Shown: positions 1 through 9,490, counted from the stretch's first letter. The stretch is 64,000 nucleotides of DNA from Alkalihalobacillus sp. TS-13 (GCF_019720915.1 NZ_JAHKSI010000001.1:124001-188000); one strand, 5' to 3'. The notes: generated by a model not told the origin, from the letters alone. A program made the numbers and translations.

Positions 1-2
1 CG

Positions 3-473
3 ATCTATACCGAATTCAAAAGCAAAGAAGAACTTTTCGATGCTGTTTTGCAACAAATCATAACAGAATTACAGCTTGTTTTCGAAAAATCAACTGTCCC
101 AGAACGAGACGTATATGACAATATCACATACGCATTATATGATTTATTAGAATTCAGACAACAGCATCATCTGCTTGTCAAATTGAGTCATGAAGTCACA
201 GCACTAGGTTCAACTAATGCCATAGAAGCATTGCAAAAAGTGGAACGGGTAATCATTGATTGTATCAAGAACCACCTTGAAAAGGGTGAAAGATTAGACA
301 ATATTGGTGTCGTGGATTCACAGGTCATCGCTTTTATCATGTATAAATTGTATATGGCGCTAGTAGTGGAATATTCAGAGATATACGATCCATTGGATAA
401 AGATCAGATCATTGAAATATTCCGTACACAGCTGACATCAGGATTGCTGTCAAACAAAAGAGATCTTGGGTGA
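3..473 (+). CDS. TetR/AcrR-family regulator, C-terminal part (cut by window edge)
   Basis: The frame is open from the first full codon at position 3. It begins IYTEFKSKEELFDAVLQQ, which matches the end of a TetR helix-turn-helix domain (the YxxFKSKEELF segment after the recognition helix). The remaining roughly 140 residues are helical and variable, as expected of a TetR ligand-binding domain, so no ligand can be named. The first 35-45 residues lie outside the window. The gene points at the YhgE-type gene 124 bases downstream. TetR genes often sit beside the membrane protein they control, so it may regulate that gene; this is inference from position only. Confidence 0.8.
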   Translation: MYTEFKSKEELFDAVLQQIITELQLVFEKSTVPERDVYDNITYALYDLLEFRQQHHLLVKLSHEVTALGSTNAIEALQKVERVIIDCIKNHLEKGERLDNIGVVDSQVIAFIMYKLYMALVVEYSEIYDPLDKDQIIEIFRTQLTSGLLSNKRDLG

Positions 474-596
474 TGGCTTTTCTTTTTTTGCTCAAAAATG
501 ACCAGATGAACAATTCGGTCAAATGAGTCCATCCTGCATCTTAGACTTTGATTTGCCACGTTTTCTGTATAAATTTTATCGAAGGAAGTTTTAATT

Positions 597-2777
597 ATGA
601 ATAACGGATTAAGTATTTATCAAAAAGATATGAAGAATATCGTGACCAACTGGGTGGCGGCCATCCTGATCTGCGGATTGATCCTCCTTCCTTCCTTATA
701 TGCATGGATCAACATCAAGGCATCCTGGGATCCATATGGGAATACGGAGCAGATTTCAGTTGGAGTCGTCAATGAGGATGAAGGAGCGGAAGTCAGGGGG
801 GATCAGGTCAATGTCGGCGACGAACTTGTAAAAGAATTGAAGAAAAACAAAACGATGGAATGGCATTTTGCCGACAGGAAACAAGCGATGGATAAGGTCG
901 AATACGGAGACTATTTTGCCGTCATCGTCATTCCTGAAGATTTTTCGGAGAAACTGGCTACCGTCGTTTCCGGAAACCCAGAAAAAGCGAATATGGAATA
1001 CTATGTAAATGAAAAAATCAACGCCATCGCACCGAAAATAACAGATAAGGGTGCCAGTGTCATTGTGGAACAGATCACCAGCAATTTCATATCCATCGTC
1101 AACGGTGTCATTTTTGAAAACTTCAACGAACTTGGATTAGAGCTTGAAAAAGATCTACCGGATATCAAGCGATTTGAAGATTACGTGTTCAAAATGGAGG
1201 ATGCCCTACCGGAAATCCATGATATGGCGCAGCAGTCCTATACTGATGCAAAACAGGCACAAAAAATCATCAACCAGGCGCAAAGCATGATTCCAAAGGC
1301 GAATCGGCTCACAGGGGAAAGTTTACAGATAATCGATGAAACGACCCAGTTTTTAAATAAAGCTGAGAATAGACTGAATGAATTATCACCAAAAGTGAAA
1401 GCTGATCTAGAGAAGGCAAGGGATGTTTCCAGGGATGTTAATGGATTCATCAAAGGGGTGAAAAGTAAGGAAATTGACTTCAGTTCAGGGGAAGAAGTCC
1501 AGAAGAGGCTGGATCAGCAGACAGATCAGGCACTCGACAATATCAAGACTGCCAAAAGCTTACTCCAACAACTGAAGGATTTGAACAACCAGCAACAGGA
1601 TCATCCAAATAAGCAAGAAGAAAATGAGAAGATCGATCAGGCAATTGATCAACTGGACAAACTGCAGACAGACATTGAAACAGTACAAAAGGAATCTGAC
1701 CAGCTTAAATCGTTCGTTACGGATAAAGAACAAGAAGTAGATGATACACTCAACAACCTGGATGAATTATCCGGCAATACGGTCAACCGAATCGATGCGT
1801 TCTTGAAAGAATATGACGAAAACATAGAGCCAACCGTTTTACAAAATATCGATAATGCACAAAAGACCTTGTCAGAAGCAAGGGGAATGCTGACCAATAT
1901 ACAGGAAACGATACCGGAAGTTGAGAAAATCCTGGGGAGAACCGAAAGTAACTTGAATGAAGGCGAAGAGATCTTATCGTACATGCTCAATGAATATCCG
2001 TATGTGAACGGAAAAATCAACGAATTGGCGGATAAGATTCGTGAGGTGCAGGGCGAAACGGACATTAATGAGATCATCGACCTGTTGAAAAATGATCCAG
2101 AAAAAGAACGGAATTTCTTTGCCGAACCCGTCACCTTAACGAAGACCGAACTGTTCCCCGTTTCCAATTACGGAACAGGCATGACTCCTTTTTATAGTGT
2201 ACTCGCGATCTGGGTAGGTGCCTTGCTCCTCATTTCCTTATTAGAAGTGGATGGGCAAAGCTTGAAAGAATATACCTCAAGGCAACGGTACTTTGGAAAA
2301 TTATTGACATTCCTAACGATCAATTTATGTCAAACCCTCGTCATCACTATTGGAGACTTATATGTTGTCGATGTAGGCATTGGTCATCCAGGCTGGTTCA
2401 TTTTATTCGGACTGTTCATCAGCTTAATCTTCACAACCATCGTCTATACACTCGTTTCCATTTTCGGTGATCTTGGTAAAGCCCTCGCAATCGTACTATT
2501 GGTATTGCAGATAGCTGGATCTGGCGGAACCTATCCTGTTGTTCTGTTGCCTGAATTTTTCCAGATGATCAATCCGTTCTTACCATTTACGTATGCAATC
2601 GATTTGGTGAGGGAAGCCCTGGCTGGTATCGTTTGGAAACGTGTCACCCATGATGTAGTGGCGCTGGCTATTTTTGGTTCCATCGCGTTATTGATCGGAG
2701 GACTATTGAAGAAAACACTCAACAAAAGAACAGAAAAGATCATGAAAAAATCGAAGGAGTCCGGCCTATTCCATTAA
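597..2777 (+). CDS. YhgE/Pip-domain membrane protein (ABC-2-like)
   Basis: This 726-residue protein has one membrane segment near residues 18-38. A long extracytoplasmic region follows, with heptad-rich coiled coil at about residues 200-480. Five or so further membrane segments lie between about 530 and 705. This is the layout of the YhgE/Pip family, whose members include Bacillus YhgE, lactococcal phage infection protein Pip and type VII secretion-associated EsaA-like proteins. The C-terminal part resembles ABC-2 permeases, but no ATPase gene is adjacent. The start is set by GAAGGAAG ten bases before the ATG. Function is not established for most members; export or envelope roles are likely. 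A terminator follows directly. Confidence 0.85.
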   Translation: MNNGLSIYQKDMKNIVTNWVAAILICGLILLPSLYAWINIKASWDPYGNTEQISVGVVNEDEGAEVRGDQVNVGDELVKELKKNKTMEWHFADRKQAMDKVEYGDYFAVIVIPEDFSEKLATVVSGNPEKANMEYYVNEKINAIAPKITDKGASVIVEQITSNFISIVNGVIFENFNELGLELEKDLPDIKRFEDYVFKMEDALPEIHDMAQQSYTDAKQAQKIINQAQSMIPKANRLTGESLQIIDETTQFLNKAENRLNELSPKVKADLEKARDVSRDVNGFIKGVKSKEIDFSSGEEVQKRLDQQTDQALDNIKTAKSLLQQLKDLNNQQQDHPNKQEENEKIDQAIDQLDKLQTDIETVQKESDQLKSFVTDKEQEVDDTLNNLDELSGNTVNRIDAFLKEYDENIEPTVLQNIDNAQKTLSEARGMLTNIQETIPEVEKILGRTESNLNEGEEILSYMLNEYPYVNGKINELADKIREVQGETDINEIIDLLKNDPEKERNFFAEPVTLTKTELFPVSNYGTGMTPFYSVLAIWVGALLLISLLEVDGQSLKEYTSRQRYFGKLLTFLTINLCQTLVITIGDLYVVDVGIGHPGWFILFGLFISLIFTTIVYTLVSIFGDLGKALAIVLLVLQIAGSGGTYPVVLLPEFFQMINPFLPFTYAIDLVREALAGIVWKRVTHDVVALAIFGSIALLIGGLLKKTLNKRTEKIMKKSKESGLFH

Positions 2778-2802
2778 AAATAAAACAGCCCCCTAAAAAA
2801 TG

Positions 2803-2834
2803 GACTTAGAGGAGATTTTCCTCTAAGTCTTTTT
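2803..2834 (+). terminator. Rho-independent terminator after the YhgE gene
   Basis: Perfect 11-bp stem (2803-2813 with 2819-2829), 5-nt loop, then a run of five T. It ends the YhgE transcript before the convergent cyclodeaminase gene. Confidence 0.9.
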
Positions 2835-2885
2835 GAATGTGTAGCATAAACACGGACACTATGTGATTTTTCCTGGTTACTGAGA

Positions 2886-3869
2886 TTATATTTCGAATTC
2901 TGTGCCAATGTTCCGGTCTTTTGATAGGTCGTAGACGCCTTTGGCGACTGAAAGGTCAAAGTAAGCGGCACCGACGGATTTGAAGAAGGTGATTTCAGCT
3001 TCACTTTCTCGACCTGGTTTCAGCTTGTTTTCCAGTTCAAAAAGCTCGCCATGAAGATCATCAAACGACCATGATCCCTCATTTGCTGCATGGATGAGTT
3101 CGCCGGCTTCGTCCTTTGCTCCTCCTAAATCGTCGACGATAATTTTGGAAGCGCGTGTAATGGTAGTAGAATCGACTTCTCTCATATGAGGCAGATAAGA
3201 ACCGATTCCGTTTATATGTGTCCCGGGTTTCAAATCATCCCCATTGAATACGGGTTCGTTCGAACGGGTTGCACCACAGATGATATCGGACTGACGTATT
3301 GCTGCAGCAACATCTTCATAGACTTCAAATGGAATGTCGATACCGGATGCCTGCAGTTTTTCACCGAACTTTTCGGCTTTAGATGGCGTCCGGTTCACCA
3401 ATAAGATTCGTTCTACGTTCCTGACGGCTAACACGCCAAGCGCTTGTTCGAACCCCATACCGCCTGTCCCGATGATCGTGAGCACCTGTGCGTCTTTACG
3501 TGCCAGATACTTGGTAGCGATACCGGACAGAGCCCCCGTTCTGAGTCTTGTTAAATACGAGGCATTCATCATGGCAAGATGTTCGCCGTTTTCTGCATCG
3601 GACAGTAAAAGAACACCTTGTGTTGTCGCTTTCCCTTTTGATGGGTTTTTCGGGAAAATGGTAACGACTTTCACCGCTGATACCTCATCAGATAAATCTG
3701 CACTCGGCATATAAAGTGCTGAACCCTCGTGCTGTGGAAAGCGAAGAACGGTACGGTGAGGGCTGTCTATTTTATCAGCACCATAGGCGTGTAGCGTCGT
3801 TTTGACATCCCTGATGGCATCCTTCATTCCATAACTCTGTTGAATTTCCTTTTCATTTATGATCAACAT
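2886..3869 (-). CDS. Ornithine cyclodeaminase / mu-crystallin family protein
   Basis: The 327 residues carry the family's nucleotide-binding loop GTGGMG around residue 138, plus conserved KVV and RTGALS segments that hold substrate in ornithine cyclodeaminase and related alanine dehydrogenases. The family uses NAD(P) to deaminate, reduce or cyclise amino and imino acids; members include ketimine reductases. Sequence alone does not separate these activities. The start is fixed by AAGGAGG eight bases before ATG. The gene lies 24 bases behind the transporter 3894-5183 on the same strand and is probably co-transcribed with it, so a transported amino acid or derivative is the likely substrate. Confidence 0.88.
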   Translation of the reverse strand: MLIINEKEIQQSYGMKDAIRDVKTTLHAYGADKIDSPHRTVLRFPQHEGSALYMPSADLSDEVSAVKVVTIFPKNPSKGKATTQGVLLLSDAENGEHLAMMNASYLTRLRTGALSGIATKYLARKDAQVLTIIGTGGMGFEQALGVLAVRNVERILLVNRTPSKAEKFGEKLQASGIDIPFEVYEDVAAAIRQSDIICGATRSNEPVFNGDDLKPGTHINGIGSYLPHMREVDSTTITRASKIIVDDLGGAKDEAGELIHAANEGSWSFDDLHGELFELENKLKPGRESEAEITFFKSVGAAYFDLSVAKGVYDLSKDRNIGTEFEI

Positions 3870-3893
3870 GTGAGGTCCTCCTTAAAAGATGGT

Positions 3894-5183
3894 TCAACTG
3901 TTAAGTGAGACATCCATTTGCTTATGTTTGCGCGTCTTCACAGCCCAGATTGCTGCGAGTGAGATGATTGCTGTGAAAATGATATAGATGGCAACTGGAA
4001 CATAGGAATTATTAAAGGTAGCGAGCAGTGCTGTTGCAACCAGAGGAGCTGTTCCACCTGCTAGAGCTGCCCCGATTTGATAGCCGAGAGAGATTCCTGT
4101 ATAACGGATCTTTGCGTCGAAAATCTCTGAGAACATCGTACCGAGAACCGCCGTGATGGGTGCCCAAATGATGCCTAAACCTATCACTGTGGCTACGACA
4201 AGTAACACGACATTTTGCTGCTGCAGCATCCAGAAGTATGGAAATGCAAACAGTGCCATTCCGATTGCTCCGATCATGTACATCTTTCTGCGGCCGAATT
4301 GGTCAGACAGTCTCCCCATGATCGGGATCAAGATCGTCGTGATGACGGTTGCGATCATGACGGCATTCAATGTAGCGGTCCGGGAGTAGCCCAGGTTGCC
4401 TGTCGCGTAGGATACGACAAACGTACTGAAAATATAGAATGGTGCTGTTTCGACGACTTTTGCCCCGATGGCGATCAGCACTTCACGCCAGTAATTTTTT
4501 AACGTTTCGACAATCGGTAGCTTTGGAACTTCTCCAGATTCTTTTACTTGTTTGAATGCTGGCGTTTCATCAATACCTTTACGGATCCATAACCCGAAAA
4601 TGACAAGCAATGCACTCATAAGGAATGGGACACGCCATCCCCATGTGATAAAACTGCCTTCAGGAAGCAAGCTTATGATTGAGAGGGCAATAGTTCCGAG
4701 GAGCATCCCGATCGTCACGCCCATCTGAGGAATTGCGCCAAATAAGCCCCTTTTTTCTTCAGGCGCATATTCAAAGGCTAATAAAAGCGCACCGCCCCAT
4801 TCACCGCCGATACCGAGCCCCTGGATCAAACGCAAGGTGATCAATAAGATCGGTGCCCAAATGCCAATGGCTTGATAGGTAGGAAGAATCCCCATTGCAA
4901 ATGTCGCAGCCCCCATCAGACTAAGGGTCAGGACAAGGGTTTTCTTTCTGCCGATACGGTCACCGATATGGCTGAAGATGACACCTCCGAAAGGGCGGAT
5001 GAAGAAGGCTAATGCAAAAGAGGCATAGGAGAGCAAGAGTCCAACTGTAGGATCTTCATTCACGAAGAACAATTGGTTGAAAACGAGTGCGGCCACGGTT
5101 CCATATAAAAAGTAATCAAACCACTCGATTGAGCTTCCTACTAAACTAGCAATCAATACCCGTCGTATTTGTTTCTTTTCCAT
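3894..5183 (-). CDS. MFS transporter, metabolite:H+ symporter (MHS/ProP-like) family
   Basis: A 429-residue protein with about 12 membrane helices. The loop between helices 2 and 3 reads GDRIGRKKTL and that between helices 8 and 9 reads GRLSDQFGRRKMY, the two MFS signature loops. The N-terminal SSIEWFDYFLYGT segment is diagnostic of the MHS group, which includes ProP (proline/betaine), KgtP (2-oxoglutarate) and ShiA. AAGGAGG precedes the ATG. It is the first gene of a two-gene unit with the cyclodeaminase-family enzyme and is divergent from an XRE-cupin regulator. A zwitterionic amino acid or organic acid is the likely cargo; the exact substrate is unknown. Confidence 0.87.
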   Translation of the reverse strand: MEKKQIRRVLIASLVGSSIEWFDYFLYGTVAALVFNQLFFVNEDPTVGLLLSYASFALAFFIRPFGGVIFSHIGDRIGRKKTLVLTLSLMGAATFAMGILPTYQAIGIWAPILLITLRLIQGLGIGGEWGGALLLAFEYAPEEKRGLFGAIPQMGVTIGMLLGTIALSIISLLPEGSFITWGWRVPFLMSALLVIFGLWIRKGIDETPAFKQVKESGEVPKLPIVETLKNYWREVLIAIGAKVVETAPFYIFSTFVVSYATGNLGYSRTATLNAVMIATVITTILIPIMGRLSDQFGRRKMYMIGAIGMALFAFPYFWMLQQQNVVLLVVATVIGLGIIWAPITAVLGTMFSEIFDAKIRYTGISLGYQIGAALAGGTAPLVATALLATFNNSYVPVAIYIIFTAIISLAAIWAVKTRKHKQMDVSLNS

Positions 5184-5353
5184 GGTGATTTCCTCCTTGA
5201 AAATTAAAGTGGTACTTCAATTTTTCCCTTTTGTCGATTTTAGATAATTAAAAGTTTTCTGTCAATAGTACTTAGCAATCATTTAGTATATCACTTCAAA
5301 GCGAATGGTCATGTATAATGGAGTCAGATACGATAACAAAAGGAGGTATCCCG
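5184..5353. promoter_or_regulatory. Divergent control region between MHS transporter and XRE-cupin gene
   Basis: A TATAAT box at 5314-5319 serves the rightward regulator. It overlaps an upstream ATG at 5318, which supports the later start at 5354. On the transporter side AAGTGGTACTT (5207-5217) is an inverted repeat with 4-bp arms. Related motifs (AGTACTT, ATCACTT) recur nearer the regulator. They may be operators for the XRE-cupin protein; this is inference. Confidence 0.45.
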
Positions 5354-5866
5354 ATGCCTTCGGATTCAATTGGGAAACAGATCAAATCATTAAGGAAAAC
5401 GAGTAAGATGACGTTGAAGGAATTAGCTGGACACACAGGGGTTTCCATCAGCTTTTTATCGCAAGTAGAGCGTGGAAAATCCAGTGTCACATTAGAGTCC
5501 TTGAAAAAGATTGCGGATGCTTTGGACGTCAATCCGAGCTTCTTTTTCTCCGAGAACCGAGTACGAGAAAAATCAGCTATGGAACACGTATCCTTCCACT
5601 ATGAGGACTTATCCTGCGGTATACATGATGCTGACTTTTCACCCATCATGGTCACGTTGAAGCCAGGAGAAAATAAAGGCAGTGCTTTTTCCCATAACGG
5701 ATATGAGTTTTTGTTCGTGATTGAGGGGAAGTTGACTGTGGAAGTAGAGGGGGACAGAATCGAACTTGGCGAACATCAACCGTTCATGTTCAATGCTAGA
5801 AAAGCGCATTACTGGTATAACTTTTCCGAGAGAGACGTAAAGTTTTTAGTGGTGACATCTAGGTAA
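5354..5866 (+). CDS. XRE-family regulator with C-terminal cupin domain
   Basis: The N-terminal 60 residues form an XRE/Cro helix-turn-helix (MTLKELAGHTGVSISFLSQV, then RGKSSVTLESLKKIADAL). A small cupin barrel follows at about residues 95-168, with the glycine-rich PGENKGSAFSHNGYEFLFVI and HKAHYWYN-like strands. XRE-cupin proteins usually control amine or amino-acid catabolic genes and sense the small molecule in the cupin. I start at 5354 because AGGAGG lies 7 bases before it; the in-frame ATG at 5318 sits inside the promoter -10 box. Divergence from the transporter/cyclodeaminase pair points to that pair as its target. Confidence 0.85.
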   Translation: MPSDSIGKQIKSLRKTSKMTLKELAGHTGVSISFLSQVERGKSSVTLESLKKIADALDVNPSFFFSENRVREKSAMEHVSFHYEDLSCGIHDADFSPIMVTLKPGENKGSAFSHNGYEFLFVIEGKLTVEVEGDRIELGEHQPFMFNARKAHYWYNFSERDVKFLVVTSR

Positions 5867-6042
5867 AAGGGGCTGATCTTTACTTTTTGACGAAGTTTCT
5901 TAGGGATGATCCAACCCGAGAATAGAAAAGAAAATTATCGAGGATTGATGCAACAAATGCAAGGAATTATCTTCTGTGAAAAAAATTAAATTAGTAATAC
6001 AAGAACAGGAAATAAATTGTGAAGCATTTTCTGTGAAATCCG

Positions 6043-6077
6043 AGCTCTGTGGCGAAAATCTACAGAGCTTTTTTATT
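6043..6077 (+). terminator. Rho-independent terminator before the aldarate operon
   Basis: Stem AGCTCTGT (6043-6050) pairs with ACAGAGCT (6062-6069), followed by a T-rich tail to 6077. It closes the XRE-cupin transcript. Nothing gene-like is seen between 5867 and 6042. Confidence 0.8.
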
Positions 6078-6091
6078 TTCACCCGTCTTAA

Positions 6092-6160
6092 ATTTATTTG
6101 TCTGACAAATAAATAATTTTATATTTTGAATTGACAGAATATTTTATTTGTCATACAATT
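6092..6160 (+). promoter_or_regulatory. Sigma-A promoter with two GntR/FCD operators for the aldarate operon
   Basis: TTGACA (6131-6136) and TACAAT (6154-6159) are separated by exactly 17 bases. Operator 1 is a perfect inverted repeat with 11-bp arms (6092-6102 and 6104-6114) around TTTGTCTGACAAA. Operator 2, ATTTGTCATACAATT (6146-6160), covers the -10 box. Both cores fit TNGTNNNACNA, the general site of FadR/FCD-type GntR regulators, and the first downstream gene encodes such a regulator. The simplest reading is autoregulation with repression relieved by an aldarate or a breakdown product; effector identity is inference. Confidence 0.8.
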
Positions 6161-6233
6161 AGACACAACATAAAAATACATAGCAAATGTTAATCCACAT
6201 CAATCAGAATCAAAAGAGAAAGTAGGAAAAATT

Positions 6234-6962
6234 GTGAGCCGAGTTAATGACCAATTAAGGGTAAAATCTGTAAAAAGAGAAACGTTATCGAACCAGGTGA
6301 TCGACCAGATCATCGAATTGCTGTTGAGCGGTCAATTGAAGCCGGGAGACAAGCTTCCTTCTGAAATGGAATTGCTCGATATGTTCATGGTTAGTAGGCC
6401 TGTCCTCCGGGAAGCGATCAGTTCACTCGAAACAATCGGAATCGTCCGCAGAAAGACGAGGGAAGGAACGTATTTCACCAATAAAATCGGAAGTAAGCCC
6501 TTCAAAATCATGCTGTCGTTATCAGTAGGTGATATCAAGGCATTCATCGAGACCCGTATTGCACAGGAATTAGGTCTTGTTACACTTGCAGCTGAAAAAA
6601 TCACCGATGAAGACTTAGGAAGGCTGAAAGAAAACATTGAAAAGATGGAAGCGCAGGAAGGAAGCACGATTGAGCTCGATAAAGAGTTCCATCGAATCAT
6701 CGCTTATAGTGCGAGTAATCCAATCATCGAAGGGATCATTGATCCGTTGTTGAGCATGATCGATCAGACGCAAGAAACCATCCCTCCGGAGGACCGGGAT
6801 AAAGATTACACGATTGAACAACATAAAGAAATTTATGCCGCCCTGGAAAAAAGAGACCCTATTGAATCTTACTTATGTATGTACCGTCACTTGGATCATG
6901 CAAGGAAGAGGATCTTGGCTCGACATGAAGCGAAGGATTCTTTGGACTTTGATCAAAAATAG
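6234..6962 (+). CDS. GntR-family regulator, FadR/FCD subfamily
   Basis: The 242 residues start at GTG 6234. The N-terminal winged helix at about residues 15-75 carries LKPGDKLPSEMELLDMFMVS and RPVLREAISSLETIGIV, typical of GntR. The C-terminal FCD domain (about 95-225) has the metal-ligand pattern DxxFHRIIAYSASN and a late HLDHARKRI histidine. FCD regulators bind small carboxylates. It is the first gene of the glucarate/galactarate operon, 14 bases from kdgD, and two matching operators lie upstream. By position it corresponds to the regulator of the Bacillus ycb (gud/gar) locus. Confidence 0.88.
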   Translation: MSRVNDQLRVKSVKRETLSNQVIDQIIELLLSGQLKPGDKLPSEMELLDMFMVSRPVLREAISSLETIGIVRRKTREGTYFTNKIGSKPFKIMLSLSVGDIKAFIETRIAQELGLVTLAAEKITDEDLGRLKENIEKMEAQEGSTIELDKEFHRIIAYSASNPIIEGIIDPLLSMIDQTQETIPPEDRDKDYTIEQHKEIYAALEKRDPIESYLCMYRHLDHARKRILARHEAKDSLDFDQK

Positions 6963-6976
6963 AAAGGATGAAACGG

Positions 6977-7909
6977 ATGTCAAATGAAAGAAAAGCTCCC
7001 ACAGGTATTCTAGGATTCCCGATTACGCCGTTTAATGAAAGCGGTAACATTGACGAAAAGGCGTTAAGTCGCAATATCGAATTTCTATTGGAAAATGATC
7101 TGGAAGCGATTTTCATTGCTTGTGGGTCAGGCGAATTCAATGCTGTCAGCATAAAAGAGTATGAAAGTATGGTAGAAATGGCAACCTCCCTTGTAGATAA
7201 GAAAGTCCCAGTCTATACAGGTGTCGGGGGCAACTTATCCGATGCGCTGGCAAAAGCCCAAATTTCATCCAAGCATGGTGCTGACGGGTACTTGGTGCTT
7301 CCTCCTTATCTGATCGAAGGGGAACAGGATGGTCTTTATGAATATTACAAATCGATTCTTTTGAGCACAGATTTGAATGCGATCGTCTATCAACGGGCCA
7401 ATGCTATCTTTCAACTTGATGCATTAAAGAGATTGATAGAGTTCCCACAAGTGGTCGGCCTTAAAGATGGCGTCGGGAATATGGAGCTTAATATCGAGCT
7501 TACACAAACGATCGGTAACCGTCTCGGCTGGTTGAACGGGATGCCGATGGCTGAAGTGACGATGCCTGCTTATGTACCTTTAGGCTACAATTCGTATTCT
7601 TCCGCAATCTCGAACTATATCCCACATATATCCAGGCACTTCTATGATGCCCTTCTGAATGATCGTAAAGAGGAAGTGCGGGAATTATATGAAAATGTAA
7701 TCCTGCCAATCAATCGAATCCGCAAACAGAGAAAAGGATATGCGGTCTCGTTGATCAAAGCGGGGATGGAAATCATCGGATTGCCGGTCGCCAATACCGT
7801 AAGACCACCGATCGTACCGGTTGAAAAAGAGCACTATAAGCAACTCGAAAAGGTAGTGGACAAGGCATTAGAAAAGTACCCAGTCGATCATAGGGTGGCC
7901 CATTCATAA
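6977..7909 (+). CDS. kdgD: 5-dehydro-4-deoxyglucarate dehydratase
   Basis: A DapA-superfamily TIM barrel of 310 residues. The Schiff-base lysine is in VVGLKDGVGN near residue 163, and the tyrosine of the AIVYQRANA segment lies near 137; the latter segment is characteristic of 5-dehydro-4-deoxyglucarate (KDG) dehydratases rather than dihydrodipicolinate synthase. It removes water and CO2 from KDG to give 2-oxoglutarate semialdehyde, the product shared by glucarate and galactarate breakdown. I start at 6977 because GAAAGG is nine bases before it; the ATG at 6968 directly abuts that motif. gudD, garD and the semialdehyde dehydrogenase in the same operon support the call. Confidence 0.9.
   Translation: MSNERKAPTGILGFPITPFNESGNIDEKALSRNIEFLLENDLEAIFIACGSGEFNAVSIKEYESMVEMATSLVDKKVPVYTGVGGNLSDALAKAQISSKHGADGYLVLPPYLIEGEQDGLYEYYKSILLSTDLNAIVYQRANAIFQLDALKRLIEFPQVVGLKDGVGNMELNIELTQTIGNRLGWLNGMPMAEVTMPAYVPLGYNSYSSAISNYIPHISRHFYDALLNDRKEEVRELYENVILPINRIRKQRKGYAVSLIKAGMEIIGLPVANTVRPPIVPVEKEHYKQLEKVVDKALEKYPVDHRVAHS
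7036..7049 (+). promoter_or_regulatory. Candidate cre site (CcpA) inside kdgD
   Basis: TGAAAGCGGTAACA matches the cre consensus TGWAANCGNTNWCA at every specified base. It lies about 880 bases after the operon promoter, inside the 5' end of kdgD, where CcpA could act as a roadblock. Confidence 0.6.
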
Positions 7910-7987
7910 AATACCTTTATTTTTTAAGTGTAGTTATCTGAAAATTATCAATAAAATAAATTTTCATTTTAAATGAGGAGGCGAATC

Positions 7988-9451
7988 ATGACCATTCAAA
8001 CGCAAAGCAAACAATACTTGAACTACATAGACGGGAAATGGCTGGCGTCAAGCACAAATGAATGGATTGAAAATACAAATCCAGCGAATACCGATGAGGT
8101 CGTCGGTTATGTGCCGAAGTCAAATAAAGAGGACCTGGATAAAGCTGTAGCATCTGCCAAATCAGCTAAGAAGGCATGGAGGAAATTATCGGGTGATGCT
8201 AGAGGAAAGTTTCTGTATAGAGCAGCTGACATTCTTGAAAGCAGGTTAGATGAAATTGCCGAGTCCATGACGAGGGAAATGGGCAAAACACTGCCGGAAG
8301 CGAAAGGTGAGACAGCACGTGGTGTAGCGATTCTCCGTTATTATGCAGGGGAAGGATTGCGGAAGGTCGGGGATGTCATCCCTTCGACAGACAGTGACGC
8401 GTTGATGTTCACAACACGTGCACCACTAGGTGTGATCGGCATCATCACGCCATGGAACTTCCCGGTAGCGATTCCGATCTGGAAAGCGGCTCCAGCCTTG
8501 ATTTATGGCAATACGGTCGTGTTGAAACCGGCCACAGAGACGGCGGTGACATGTGCGAAAGTCTTTGAATGCTTTGAGGAAGCAGGTTTTCCGGCAGGTG
8601 TCGTGAACATGGTGGCAGGTCCCGGTTCGGTCATCGGCCAAGGGATTGCGGATCATCCGGATGTGAACGGCATCACCTTTACAGGCTCCAACGCGGTGGG
8701 CAAGCAAATCGGTCAAGCTGCACTGGCGAGAGGCGCGAAATATCAGCTTGAAATGGGTGGGAAAAACCCAGTCATTGTCGATTCGGATGCTGATCTTGAT
8801 CTTGCCGTCGATGCGACGATCAGCGGCTCATTCCGGTCAACCGGTCAGAAATGTACCGCCACCAGCCGTGTCATCGTCTTGAACGATGTCTATGAACAGT
8901 TCAAAGAAAAGCTGATCACGAAAACGAACGAGATTACGGTTGGCAACGGCCTGCAGGAAGGTATCTGGATGGGGCCAAGTGTCAACGAAAGTCAGCTGAA
9001 CACAGTCCTCTCCTATATCCAGAAGGGGAGAGAAGAGGGCGCGTCACTCGTCCTTGGCGGAGAAAGATTGACAGCCAGCGATTATGAAAAAGGGTATTTC
9101 GTCCAGCCGACGATCTTTGAAGATGTGACTTCGTCGATGACAATCGCCCAGGAAGAAATTTTCGGACCGGTCATCGCGCTCATAAAGGTCGACACGATCG
9201 AGGAATCGCTCGAGATCGCTAACGATGTCGAGTTCGGGCTGAGTGCTTCGATCTTCACCTCCAACATCCAAAAGATGCTGACATTCATCGACGATATGGA
9301 TGCCGGGCTTGTCCGTATCAACGCAGAGAGCGCCGGTGTGGAATTGCAAGCACCATTCGGCGGCATGAAACAATCAAGCTCGCATTCCCGGGAACAAGGA
9401 CAGGCAGCGATCGAATTCTTCACATCGATCAAAACGGTGTTTTTGAAGTAA
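7988..9451 (+). CDS. gucD: 2-oxoglutarate-semialdehyde (2,5-dioxopentanoate) dehydrogenase
   Basis: An aldehyde dehydrogenase of 487 residues from the ATG at 7988, which follows TGAGGAGGCG. The Cys nucleophile is in GQKCTATSR near residue 289. The general-base Glu is in LEMGGKNP near residue 256, and the PWNFP cofactor motif is present. It oxidises the kdgD product to 2-oxoglutarate, which enters the TCA cycle. The family assignment comes from sequence; the specific substrate comes from its place between kdgD and the glucarate transporter and dehydratase genes, as in the Bacillus ycbCD arrangement. Confidence 0.88.
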   Translation: MTIQTQSKQYLNYIDGKWLASSTNEWIENTNPANTDEVVGYVPKSNKEDLDKAVASAKSAKKAWRKLSGDARGKFLYRAADILESRLDEIAESMTREMGKTLPEAKGETARGVAILRYYAGEGLRKVGDVIPSTDSDALMFTTRAPLGVIGIITPWNFPVAIPIWKAAPALIYGNTVVLKPATETAVTCAKVFECFEEAGFPAGVVNMVAGPGSVIGQGIADHPDVNGITFTGSNAVGKQIGQAALARGAKYQLEMGGKNPVIVDSDADLDLAVDATISGSFRSTGQKCTATSRVIVLNDVYEQFKEKLITKTNEITVGNGLQEGIWMGPSVNESQLNTVLSYIQKGREEGASLVLGGERLTASDYEKGYFVQPTIFEDVTSSMTIAQEEIFGPVIALIKVDTIEESLEIANDVEFGLSASIFTSNIQKMLTFIDDMDAGLVRINAESAGVELQAPFGGMKQSSSHSREQGQAAIEFFTSIKTVFLK

Positions 9452-9464
9452 AAGGGAAAGAAAG

Positions 9465-9490
9465 CTGCCGCTGGAAACATCCGGCGGCAG
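9465..9490 (+). other. Intercistronic stem-loop between gucD and tctC
   Basis: A 10-bp GC-rich stem (9465-9474 with 9481-9490) with a 6-base loop, but an A-run rather than a T-run follows. It is not a normal intrinsic terminator. It may be an mRNA processing or stability element protecting the binding-protein message that starts 150 bases later. Confidence 0.4.

Noticed and set aside
9465..9490. GC-rich hairpin as an intrinsic terminator splitting the aldarate operon
   Set aside because: Followed by A-run, not T-run; kept only as a stem-loop.
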